NCBI GenBank assembly: GCA_015680685.1
Contig: MNCI01003975.1
Span: 1,522,704 to 1,586,703, forward strand
Length of the DNA: 64,000 nt
Source: Gnetum montanum
Lineage: Eukaryota > Streptophyta > Gnetopsida > Gnetales > Gnetaceae
Direction: 5' to 3'
This document shows positions 34,591 through 44,498 of the stretch, one piece after another. The position numbers and the translations under genes were made by a program. Each line of letters starts with the position of its first letter. Position 1 is the stretch's first letter. The notes beneath the pieces were generated by a model. It was given only the letters and a program-made list of their open reading frames with translations. It did not search any database and was not told the origin of the DNA.

Positions 34591-34602
34591 AGTCATGGGG
34601 GT
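34591..34602 (+). other. AGTCATGGGGGT inside Cop-2
   Basis: This 12-mer is identical to the polypurine-tract motif of the gypsy family (Gyp-B, Gyp-C) but lies in an unrelated, copia-type element on the opposite strand. Confidence 0.6.
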
Positions 34603-34907
34603 CATCTATGAGGAAGCATGATGCTCAAAATCCTTTTTCAACATCTTTAGAAAATAATTAGATTAAATCATTATCACCATCACCACCATTGACACTATGA
34701 TCAAAGAATAATAGTGGAAATCCCCATGGTGAGGGATCTAGCTTAACACAACAAAAAACTAGCATAAAGAAGATCAAGCTTCATTCAACAATGGTCACTT
34801 ACTATGAAGCTATTATCAATAAAAAATAGAGTTTTGATCTACTACTCTCTAAGGAGAAACATGTTAGATATTTTTCCCTTTGGGTTCTCATTTAATATCA
34901 TCATTAT

Positions 34908-35728
34908 TGATGAGTGGCGAGGTATCCCTACACTCAACCATACGAATACAAGCGTTTCACGCACAATCCGGTTGAACTCCGCAGACAGGCTAGTTGTGGT
35001 ATCTAGACAGTTACTAGTATTAGCTTTGTCACGTAGGGTTTAGTCCAGAGTGAGGTGTATGATGTGTTTCTACACTAGTACTACTCCTGAGTATGATGGA
35101 AAAGAATATTAACTAAGTTAAGAGAGAGAGGGTGAGAGAGAATCTGAGCTAGCCTAAGTGCGATGAGCATCTGTTCCTCAATCATCCGTACACATCTTGG
35201 ACCTCGTGCATGACTACCACTGGGATTACCAAGCACAAATCCTAGTTACGCTACTGGGTTGCCAAGTAGTCACACTTAAATGCTTATGATCAAGTTGTAC
35301 TCATTCTGCATTTAATAGGAATTTAGGGTAAAGAGATGCTAACTATGAAAGCAATAAATAACAATAAAAATTAAATAATTAAACTAAGTGAATGTTGCAA
35401 TGATGAAGTAATCTCGATCTTTATTTTCGGTCATGTGCGTGTCCAAGTACATCACACTCGAATAAGGATGTCGTACAATTACAATCACCACACTGCAGGC
35501 ATGCACTGAGAAATAATTCTAACTATAAGAAGGAAAAATTGCAAGAGTTTGGGTAAGGAACTAAGAACTAAGTCCTAGAACAAGGAAAGTTACCTCTTAT
35601 TTATAGAAATTGAGGTAGGTCATGATATCGCGTATGTGATATTGCGGATGTGATATCACAGTTGCTACGATATCATGGCTACAATATCATGACAACGATA
35701 TCACAGCCAACAATTTCATGACTCATCA
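34908..35728 (-). repeat. Gyp-C 3' LTR
   Basis: It starts TGATGAGTGGCGAGGTATCC and ends CATGACTCATCA. A minus-strand TATA box CTATAAATAAGAGG is at about 35592-35607. A GATATC array lies at 35627-35712. Relative to the other LTR it lacks about 40 bp near 35010 (the GTAGGTTGTAGTTCGCTATC stretch). Confidence 0.9.
35627..35712. repeat. GATATC array, Gyp-C 3' LTR
   Basis: About six units of 14-17 bp, each centred on GATATC or AATATC, lie close to the U3 start. Confidence 0.8.
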
Positions 35729-35730
35729 TA

Positions 35731-35744
35731 CCCCCATGACTGAA
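35731..35744 (-). promoter_or_regulatory. Gyp-C polypurine tract beside the 3' LTR
   Basis: The minus strand reads TTCAGTCATGGGGGTA directly before the LTR. Confidence 0.75.
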
Positions 35745-35905
35745 TGAAAACTCATCTTCAAGTTAAAGTGAGAACAAGCTCCATTAATTACACAGTGGAT
35801 AGGTATATTGACTGACTAGAATGGATTCATGCCGCAGTGTGGAGTTAGAAAAAAATTGAGACACAACACAAAAGAAAATCCTATGATTACAAAATTGGAT
35901 GAAAC

Positions 35906-36673
35906 TCATGTAGTTCCTGGTGGTGGTGGCTCCTCCATGAGTGTCTTTCCCTTTTCTTGTCCTCCAGGTCTTGGGATTTGATGATGTTGAAGTATGGCCT
36001 GGAGTTTCTCCTCTTGTAAGGCCTTGAGTGTCTTGGCGTGCATGTAAGGTTGCGCTTGTGCCATAGAGGCATCCCAGTTAGCCTTCTCTTTTTCTTCTGC
36101 CACCCTTTTATTCTCTGTCAACAGGTTATTAAGTTGCTCGGTTCTAAAAGTGTCCAGATAGTTCTGAGCAACCTTTGGCCCTATATTCAGAAGGTTTAAT
36201 ACTTCCAAAATGGCTTGAATAGAGAAATCAACAGTCACACCACAATTGTTAACCATGGTGCCTTCTTCATTATTGTGCCAAAATTGGTACGTTTCCCCTA
36301 AGTACCAGGCACTTCTTTTAGAGAGGGTAGGCCATAATGGGGATCCTTTGAGGTGATCCCTAATGGCCTCCGAAGAAAATTGTGTGAAAGATCCAAAGTT
36401 TAAGTCCATGATCACTATAGTGAATATGGACCTTTCATGGATGGTTTGAACACAATCTTGGGGCAACGTGAGATATCGTCCCTGTTGAGAAGTTGCAACA
36501 GCTCCTCCTTTTGCCTACCTTGATTGTATAGTAGTAGGGTCTTCTTGGTGGATACTAAATAATTGTTCTTCTTTCTCTGCATGTTGTTCGATAGGAACTT
36601 GTCCTTTACCTCTCCTAGGTCGTTTGATCGCACCTTGAGTAGGACCTTCTTGTTGTCCACGTTTCGAGGCCAT
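35906..36673 (-). pseudogene. Gyp-C extra 3' ORF, unrecognised, two frame changes
   Basis: The likely start is 36673 (MASKRGQQEGPTQGAIKRPR), which gives a very basic N-terminus of nuclear-localisation type. Two frame changes lead through QGRQKEELLQLLNRDDIS and then into a 186-codon open stretch that starts before 36415 and contains MDLNFGSFTQFSSEAIRDHL, SAWYLGETYQFWHNN and a charged, helix-prone tail with LNNLLTENKRVAEEKEKANW. It ends in PPPPGTT. Taken together it would be about 250 residues. There is no signal peptide or membrane segment, so an envelope protein is not indicated. The bases just before the ATG (GTGATTGTAG) could serve as a splice acceptor. I do not recognise the family. Confidence 0.55.
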
Positions 36674-36982
36674 CTACAATCACATGGGGCTAATCGTTAG
36701 TAAGGTTGTTACCAAAGTTAGGTTATACCTTACTGCTTGCCTTAAAATATTTACTTTATTTCTGTGTGATGTTAATTATTGGAAGAACATGTCCCCAACA
36801 GATTATAATGTTGAGTCCTCTTTGCTTAGATGGTTTCCAAATTTAATTTTCTGGTATAGCTACGGGAATGAAATTGTTTTTGACATATTTTATTCTTAAT
36901 TTTATAACTAATTACCCTTAAAGATGTCCCTCGGGTGATGATGAATTTCAAAAAATTTATGCGCTATTCGGCATATGCCCCT

Positions 36983-36996
36983 CCCCCACGACTAAG
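36983..36996 (-). promoter_or_regulatory. Gyp-C mid-3' PPT-like site
   Basis: The minus strand reads GCTTAGTCGTGGGGGAGGGG. It is collinear with 18023 in Gyp-B. Confidence 0.55.
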
Positions 36997-37482
36997 CTGA
37001 ACACTCTAGGTTCAAGTAGGTTTAAACAGAATAAAAATCGAGGTACCAACGAGTGAGTTATGGATATGAAAGCAAGGGATGCGCAATCGTGAGTTGTAGA
37101 GAGGAATTTGAAAAACTTCCCTTGCATGAACAGTTGCAAATGATGTTGATTAGCATAGGGGGGTCACGTATATATATTTTCATCGAATATAGGGCACTTA
37201 GAGAATGTACCGAATTTTTAATATTTTTTTGACATTAAATGATGTAAACTAAGGACATCTGGATGGTGTGGAATTCAACTAGTTCTGAAGGCATGAAAAT
37301 TATGATGATGTGGAATTTATCAATCAGGACCTTAAATGGTAGAGAAAAAGGCTATGTGATGGTTCATAGGAACATTGAATTGGAGGGATAGTAATAAGGG
37401 AAAGAAAATTGTTGGCAATATGCTAAGGGTAATAAATGGTATGTGGAAGATGGGTCATGAGTGCAAATTACAAAAATTATGC

Positions 37483-37506
37483 AAGTGGGTCCTCCCCAAA
37501 GTAGGT
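37483..37506 (-). other. Conserved 3' noncoding block, Gyp-C copy
   Basis: In element sense it reads CCTACTTTGGGGAGGACCCA, then CTTGC, with GGGCATTAAAGG upstream. The region 37000-38530 otherwise holds no convincing gene. It has an A-rich tract on the sense strand at 37930-37975. Confidence 0.75.
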
Positions 37507-38569
37507 TCCAACCTTTAATGCCCTTGTGTAACCACACTTAAAAGTGTCTGTGGGCACTCGAAGGGTTAAATGTAATCCGCATTGGTTCCACAAACACACA
37601 AATGTAAATATCACCGAGATGAGGTAAGAATTCTATGTTATATGAGACATGAGCTACAATTACATGGACAACGAGATGAGACGGGGTATAGAAGGGATTG
37701 TAGAGATTGGGACATGAGGTAACTGACCCAGAGCACAACAAATCCTGCGTGTAAAGCATGATTAATGTGTCATTAACCCGTCATTCAAAGATCAGGACCA
37801 AGTCCATTCCTTTGATCAGTGACACCATATTGTTTCATCCCATGATGAGTGACCATGAGAGTACCAAAGCAACAAGGCGTACAATCACTTGGCATTTGGT
37901 TCAAGGGAGGAGTGATTTTTGCTTTGTGGCACTTCCTTTTTCTGATTTTCTTTTCTTTTTCTTTTTTTCTCTTTACTGAATCCAGAGAAGCCACCAACCT
38001 TCAGGCATGGGTGCATGTCTTTCCAGTGGGACCCCCTAGAATAGCATTGGATTTTTGAGTGCCCTTTTGATTACTCTTACTCCCATTTTTCATTAGATCT
38101 ACAAGGATCTTAGTACAACCACATTGCATGATAACTCCCACAGACGTCACCAAAGAGAATCCTCAAGTTCCCTTGATGTCACACCCTAATCATTCCCTCT
38201 TGGTCCATCCTTCTTCATTTTGGGTACAATGAACACAAAATTAATTTTAAGTTTTAAGAGTGTCAAGAATATCACTGTACCCTTGAACAAAACCTCTTAT
38301 TTGTAGAATGGATGAGTGGGTGTAATGGGCTCACTGTCCAAATATTTGATCGTTCGAGACTCGATAACATAGAACACACCTCAACCAACGAGCCACATGA
38401 GTGTTTTATTTGTTGATGAGATTACTTAGAAAAAGATAAAAAGACAAAAAGATAAAATAAGAAAATAAAATAAGAAATTGAAAAATGAAAAACTCAAAAC
38501 AAAAAGTTGTAAAATTAAAGAAAATGAAAAATACTTATTAATCCCACTTGTTATTAGAATGGGGGATAT

Positions 38570-38583
38570 CCCCCATAACTAAA
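38570..38583 (-). promoter_or_regulatory. Gyp-C post-gag PPT-like site
   Basis: The minus strand reads CGTTTAGTTATGGGGGATAT. In the full-length Gyp-E the same motif follows integrase; here it follows gag directly, which marks the place where pol was lost. Confidence 0.55.
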
Positions 38584-39269
38584 CGGTTGAAGATGACAAG
38601 GATTAATAAATGAAAGATGAGGATCCTTACATGTTGGAAGTATTGAGACTTGGTCATACTTACCCCATTGGGGTTCACACACTTGATTATAGTAAGCATA
38701 GTGGGGCAATTTCTAAGATGTGATTTTTGGGTAAAGAGTTGACCCACTATGATATTTGAAACTGTAAGATGGTATGCAAGGATCGGGATGCTGCCCTCCA
38801 TGGCTGTGTTCATTGGGCCATATGGTTGTTGGAGTGTTAATTGATGGCCCTGATGAAGTGACATGAGGCGTTGGGTTCGAAGAGAGGGGTGCACCATAGT
38901 GTTGGACTTATGCTGAGTTGGAGGATGCAGTGGCCTTGGAATTGTGTTGTCCCTTCCCATGAGCATTTCTAAAGAAGGGATGGCAATCGTAGCACAAGTA
39001 ACATTCAGGGGTTGTTTCTATGGTGTAGATACCTTAGGAACAATTGGTGGTGATGTAGAAGAAGGGAAAGGATGAGAATGTTGAAAATTAGGAGAAGTGT
39101 GTGGTACACAAGGCAGTGATTGTGTTGAGGACATGGGCTGATAGTATTGAGGAGAATGATAATGCGATAGGATAGAGTATGTTGGGCCAGTTGGGGAAAC
39201 AAGATGTTGAACTATATAAACATTTGGATTCGGATGGTATGAAGGGTATCTCTAGTTTAGGGATGGCTT

Positions 39270-39283
39270 CCCCCACGACTAGG
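39270..39283 (-). promoter_or_regulatory. Gyp-C PPT-like site inside the gag tail
   Basis: The minus strand reads ATCCTAGTCGTGGGGGAAGC. It is collinear with 20684 in Gyp-B. Confidence 0.5.
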
Positions 39284-40627
39284 ATTGTTGCCACTATGAT
39301 CGAACATAGTATCTTTGGACAAACTTTGGGTGTAACATGTTTCCCCAATGCTCGTATAAATGTAACAACATTGGGCATTGGCCCTTTGGGTGACTGTACA
39401 GGCAAATGTTGCATTCATACATATGATTGGCAGTTGAGCTCTTATTTCCTTCATCCCTTCTTTCCGATTGTCTAATGATATTTTATCTTGTTTCTCGGGT
39501 TGTCAAAACTCTATCTCCAATAATATTGATATATTCCTCACACTTTTTATGCATCCATTCCAGCGTCTTATTGATCTTTGCCTCGATTTCATCTAATAAT
39601 TGTTGTACTAGCAAATATGGTTCTTCCTCCTTGAAAGCGGTTGATTTATCCTTTTTATGATTATGGACCTTTGTTAAGTTGAGACTTTGGTCCCGTTGAT
39701 GTTTTTAAACACTCTCCCATATAGCCATTTCTCCTTCTTCTTTTGCTACTCGCTTAATAAGCTCTCAGACTTGATGGGTTCGTAGTTCGTATAGTTGACC
39801 TTGGGCATACATCCCTAGGGTTCTCCTTGTTTCATCACGAAGCCCATCAATGATATGGTACATTAGCCTTTCCTTGGAGAAATCATGGCTTGGACAGTTA
39901 TTTAACAGTGGATAATATCTTTCTAAGGCCATGTCCAAGTGTTCATGTTGTGCTTGTTTCCACTCTTGGATTTTTTTCCTCAAGGTCGACACTCTTGCGT
40001 AGGCTTGATATCTTTCGTTAAAGAGTTCTACCATTGTTGGCCAACATCGTATTGAATTTGGTTTTAATGATCTATACCATACTTTTACTTGGCCAACAAG
40101 TGTTGTAGGAAAGAGCTTGAGTTTTTGCCAACCATTATCAATGTTGTTCCATGTACAGGCATCATAAAAGGCTTGTAAATGTTGTTGCGGATCTAAGTCA
40201 TAGCCTCCTAAGAAATTGAGAAAGTTGTTTAAATCGAGCATGGGTAGACAGCTCTCTTTATGATGCCTACGTAAGATTCGAATAGCCTCTTGTATTTGCG
40301 TTAGGCTTGTAGTGGCCAGTAGGGGTTCATCTTCATCAGGTAAGTTATGCTTTCATGTGTTGGGACAATGTTACCTTCGTTTATGTTTATAAGAAATCCC
40401 CACTTTGGATTGCGTACTCCAATCTTCATTATCAGATAATTTGTTGGTTCTCCAATGAATTGCCTCACTAGATGTGGCATTATCATAGTCTTGTAGGGGA
40501 GGCATGGCTGTAAAATTATGTGTGAAATTATATGTGAATTTTTATAATTATTTCTTCCTAAAAGATATATCGTTAATTCCTATACAGCGACCTTGTATGA
40601 TATAACTAATCTAGATAACTAGCACCG

Positions 40628-40645
40628 TCCCTAGCAATGGCGCCA
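40628..40645 (-). other. Gyp-C primer-binding site, tRNA-Asp
   Basis: The minus strand TGGCGCCATTGCTAGGGA matches 15 of 18 bases of the tRNA-Asp site, one base from the LTR. Confidence 0.9.
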
Positions 40646-40646
40646 A

Positions 40647-41508
40647 CGATGAGTGGCGAGGTACCCCTACACTCAACCATACGAATATGAGTGTTTCACT
40701 TATGATCCAGTCGAACTTTGCAGACAGGCTAGTTGTGGTATCTAGATAGTTACTCGTAGGTTGTAGTTCGCTATCTTCCCACCTGGACTAGTATTAGCTT
40801 TATCACGTATGGTTTAGTCTAGAGTGAGGTGTATGATGTGTTTCTACACTAGTACTACTCCTGAGTATGATGGAAAATAATATTAACTAAGCTAAGAGAG
40901 AGAGGGTGAGAGAGAATCTAAGCTAGCCTAAGTGTGATGAGTATCCATTCCTCAATCATTGGTACACATCTGGGACCTCATGCATGACTACCACTGGGAT
41001 TACCAAGTGCAGATCCTAGGTACACTACTAGGTTGCCAAGTAGTCACACTTAAATGCTTGTGATCAAGTCGTACTCATTTCACGTTTAATAGGAGTTTAG
41101 GGTAAAGAGATGTTAATTACGAAAGCAATAAATAATAATAATAATTAAATAATTAAACTGAGTGAATGTTGCAATGATGAAGTAATCTTGATCTTTATTT
41201 CCGGTCATGTGCGTGTCCAAGTACGTCACACTCAAATAAGGATGTCGTACAATTACAATCACCACACTGCGGGCATGCACTGAGAAATAATTCTAACTCT
41301 AAGAAGGAAAAATTGCAAGATTTTGGGTAAGGAACTAAGAACTAAGTCCTAGAACAAGGAAACCCGCCTCTTATTTATAGAAATTAAGGCAGGCCGCAAT
41401 ATCACGTATGCGATATCACGGCTGCTGCGATATCACGTATGCAATATCACAGCTACTGTGATATCACAGCTGCTGCGATATCACAGCTAGCAAATTCATG
41501 ACTCATCA
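40647..41508 (-). repeat. Gyp-C 5' LTR
   Basis: It pairs with 34908-35728. The first base is changed (CGATGAG for TGATGAG). The GATATC array at 41397-41492 has six units, alternating 14 and 17 bp. Confidence 0.9.
41397..41492. repeat. GATATC array, Gyp-C 5' LTR
   Basis: Units read GCAATATCACGTAT, GCGATATCACGGCTGCT, GCGATATCACGTAT, GCAATATCACAGCTACT, GTGATATCACAGCTGCT and GCGATATCACAGCTAGC. Confidence 0.85.
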
Positions 41509-41959
41509 ATTATGATTTGACATTAGCCACAAATTTGGTCAATTTAGGTCATAGTGCTAAATTGGAAAGGTGAGGCCTTACACCATTTTTGGAGTTTATA
41601 GTGTTAAAAGAACTATATGTTGGTAGCTAATTTTGTTAGTATCTATAATAATAGCTGGTTTATTTATTAGGAAAGATAGACTTTGAGGTTTTTTTGGGAT
41701 TAAAAAGAGGTTCTTACAATTTTATTTTCAAATAGAAAAAATAAATTTTACTTTGAAAGGGATTATGTTCCCTATGCATTAATTGTTGAAGTGTTTTCTC
41801 AATGAAGAAAATGGGAAAAGAGCTTAAAATTCCATATTCAAGCCTTGCCAACATTACTACTTGTTAGATAGCAATGCAAGATAGAAAGAATGTTATCTTG
41901 TGGCCTTACTATATTTGCTATACACCACAATCAAGAAGGAAATCCATGTGGATTGGCTA

Positions 41960-43270
41960 TAAACTTTGAAAATGGAAATGAAGGGACATGTACTTTCATA
42001 CTATACTTCTTTTGCCCCTTTCCTTCCCTATGACTATCTTCTATCAACATTTATCAAAGTCTTCAATAATGAAAATATTATTGAAGTTACCATGATAGTG
42101 AAGAATAAATATAAGGAGTCAATTTCTCATTATTCTTACAAGTCTCTTAAAAATTGAGGAGATTATTACAAAACTACCCTTAATAAAGCAACCTATTGAT
42201 GTATAGGCTGAGAAATGAAGCTTGAATCTAACTATATGACTCCATCCATAGTGTAGGTTATAATGTAACATTGTAGTTTTCAGAATAAGGTAATAGATTA
42301 TGAAGCAACCATTAATTTCTTTAAGGCATTAGAGGAGAAGAGCCTAGTGGAGGAAACTCTTTACAATAAAGTTGTATAGAAAGATTTTAACATATAAGGG
42401 AAGAGAATTTTTCATTAGTGATTAGTGACATGGTGAGTAAGGATTTTATTAGGCTTTCAAGGACTCATACCATCATGGTAAGTAATGATTTATTATATGA
42501 GTTAATAATCTTGAACTATACTACAATGAGGTATTATTTTAAAGTGGAAGCTTATGGTGATATTCTAAGAAATAATAAACAAGTATTTGATGTTGATTTG
42601 GTATAAAGTAAGGCATTAAACAAGGATCTAATAGCTACCTATTAAGAAAAATAAAAATGTGTTAAAGCTTTTGTCAAGTATAAGGGATAGGTTGAAGGTG
42701 TGCTAAAATGTACTAAGAAACAATCTTAGGAATTAGTAGCATTGAAGTAAACAAGAAATATTATTGGTTCTAGCAAAAAGATGAAACTTGCAAATAAATT
42801 AAAGGATTTTATGGTGAGGATTATGAAATTAGAGGGAGATAAATTGACAATGCAAAATAAAATGTCTAAACTTCAAGAAGAACTTCATTTAATGTAGAAC
42901 CATATGAAGGATCTTATCAAGTAGAAAAATGAGCTATTAAAGACTTTTAGTGAAGAACATATGAAGTTGGATGCCACAGTAAGAAGCTTATAGGAATAAA
43001 TAATAAATGATAACTCACTATAAGGAACTGTTAATAAATACCTTTATGAGCTACTAGCTATCAACACTATGCTACAATTGTCAATTTTGGTAGCTACAAA
43101 ACGAATTTACATATCTAGAGTTAAAAGAAGCTACTTAAAGAAGTTTCACTATTGTCTACTAAATCTCTTGTAGCTCTTGAAAAGTCCATAGTGAAAAATT
43201 CTTCATTAAAATTAAAGGATAAATCATCGTCAAATATATTTGATAATATGATGAATGATAATATAGACTC
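41960..43270 (+). pseudogene. Cop-2 internal ORF with coiled-coil-like part, unrecognised
   Basis: A decayed plus-strand reading frame runs through this stretch. It contains FIKVFNNENIIEVTMIVKNK (41966-42157), then MVSKDFIRLSRTHTIMVSND (42418-42606), and finally a heptad-like, Lys/Glu/Leu-rich part with MKLANKLKDFMVRIMKLEGD, NKMSKLQEELHLM and KNELLKTFSEEHMKLDATVR (about 42780-43000). It ends near DNIDSFVY at about 43280. Stops are frequent. It shows none of the copia Gag, protease, integrase or RT signatures. The rest of the Cop-2 interior (34085-34907, 41514-41959) has no convincing gene. Confidence 0.4.
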
Positions 43271-43833
43271 ATTTGTTTACTAATGATTCATGTTACTATA
43301 ATTTCTTATTTATATTTATTTACTTATACCTCTGATGTTAGATGGTGAAGTTATTTATTTTTAATTTATCATGTCAAACATATATATTCCTTTCTATAGC
43401 TAGGTATTTAGTTATGTTGTAATATATTTTGAAGGAGATGATAACCCTTAATATTTCTAGTCATTTTCTTTGCATTTTAGGAGTTTCTTAAATGACCAAA
43501 ATGAAATAAAACATTGGTTTTAAAAAGAAAAGTTTCTTATCATCATATTATAATAATAGCTTTACTAATTAGAGGTATAACTTGTGATTTTCTTAGTCAT
43601 ATGATTTTATTAGTCATATGATGCTCATTAGGAAATGCATTGTATTAAAAGAAATTTCATTTTAGAGCATTACTTCACAATTGTTGGTTATGATTATAAA
43701 TCTATAATTCATGTAGTTTAGTGAAAAATAGCAATGAATTGATTGTATTTAGCACTCAATCTATAATTTTCATGGATTAATTTTTAGATAGTAAAGTAAT
43801 ATTACTATTTTTCATGTTAAGCTTGACGGATGG

Positions 43834-44295
43834 TGTTGAAGATTTGATATATTTTATCAAGCTCAGTATGTCAAATAAAGTCTATATGCTATAACACATT
43901 GAATATTTGTATACACCATCACAATGCATAATACTATCTATGGTGTTGGTGAGTTATACTATTATTTAGTTAGAAATTTTTATAAGTAATTTTATTATTT
44001 ATGTCTCTTAATTGATTTTAACCACTCGTGTTTATTCACTCTATCGATATGGATGTTCCTTCTAACTTATATATGTATTAACTCTAGTTTGATCATAAAA
44101 TACATACAACACAATAGAAGTAGAGGAACATTATATAATAACATCCATGTCTATTTATCTATTTAATTATCTAAGTATGACTCAAACACTCAACACTATA
44201 GCTATCTCAATGGTCATGGTTCTTTGCTTATTAGAAGCATTAGAATGTTTTTAGTTTTCTTAAACCTAGTAATCTAAACATCACATAACTTGATA
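43834..44295 (+). repeat. Cop-2 3' LTR
   Basis: It starts TGTTGAAGATTTGATATA and ends CATAACTTGATA, followed by the target duplication AAGAA. The preceding GACGGATGG may be the remnant of the polypurine tract. Confidence 0.85.
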
Positions 44296-44498
44296 AAGAA
44301 TTCCTAAAAGTAAATTTTCTTAAAGCTGCAAGTTGCTACTACTAACATTTGCTTCCAATTTAAGATTGTAAGTTACTATGACTAGTAGTCCCTAGTAGTA
44401 GCTTTCCCAAAATAGTAAACTCATGAAAATGACATTAAAATTATCCCAAAATAATATCATAAACTTCTAATGATTCCCTAATTGCATCATTAAGATCC

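Larger units (their letters stand above)
38538..40506 (-). pseudogene. Gyp-C gag
   Basis: The start MPPLQDYDNATSSEAIHW at 40506 is the first Met after the leader. A 158-codon open core (39765-40241) reads LDLNNFLNFLGGYDLDPQQH, VWYRSLKPNSIRCWPTMVEL, FNERYQAYARVSTLRKKIQE and RDETRRTLGMYAQGQLYELR, matching the plant retrotransposon gag core. A zinc knuckle CNICLYSHPKGQCP lies at 39372-39413. The tail is Pro/Gln/His-rich and a 142-codon open piece (38538-38966) runs to a stop just after the PPT-like site at 38570. Stops and frameshifts in the N-terminal part and the linker make it inactive as read. No protease or RT follows. Confidence 0.75.
34908..41508 (-). mobile_element. Gyp-C: non-autonomous Athila/Tat-like element with gag and an extra ORF, no pol
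   Basis: LTRs 34908-35728 and 40647-41508 with a perfect 5-bp target duplication ATTAT (34903-34907 and 41509-41513). In element sense: LTR, tRNA-Asp primer-binding site, gag with a Pro/Gln-rich tail, then the post-pol PPT-like site (38570), the conserved 3' block, a further PPT-like site, the extra ORF, the polypurine tract and the LTR. Protease, RT, RNase H and integrase are all absent in its 4.9-kb interior. It fits the class of non-autonomous retrotransposons that keep only gag (TR-GAG). Confidence 0.9.
33589..44295 (+). mobile_element. Cop-2: copia-type LTR element without recognisable pol
   Basis: Direct repeats at 33589-34072 and 43834-44295 are flanked by a perfect 5-bp target duplication AAGAA (33584-33588 and 44296-44300). 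The 5' LTR is followed at once by TGGTATTAAAGC, an initiator-Met primer-binding site. Without the nested Gyp-C (34908-41508) the internal region is only about 3.1 kb and contains no gag knuckle, protease, integrase or RT that I can recognise. It is therefore read as a non-autonomous element. Confidence 0.8.
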
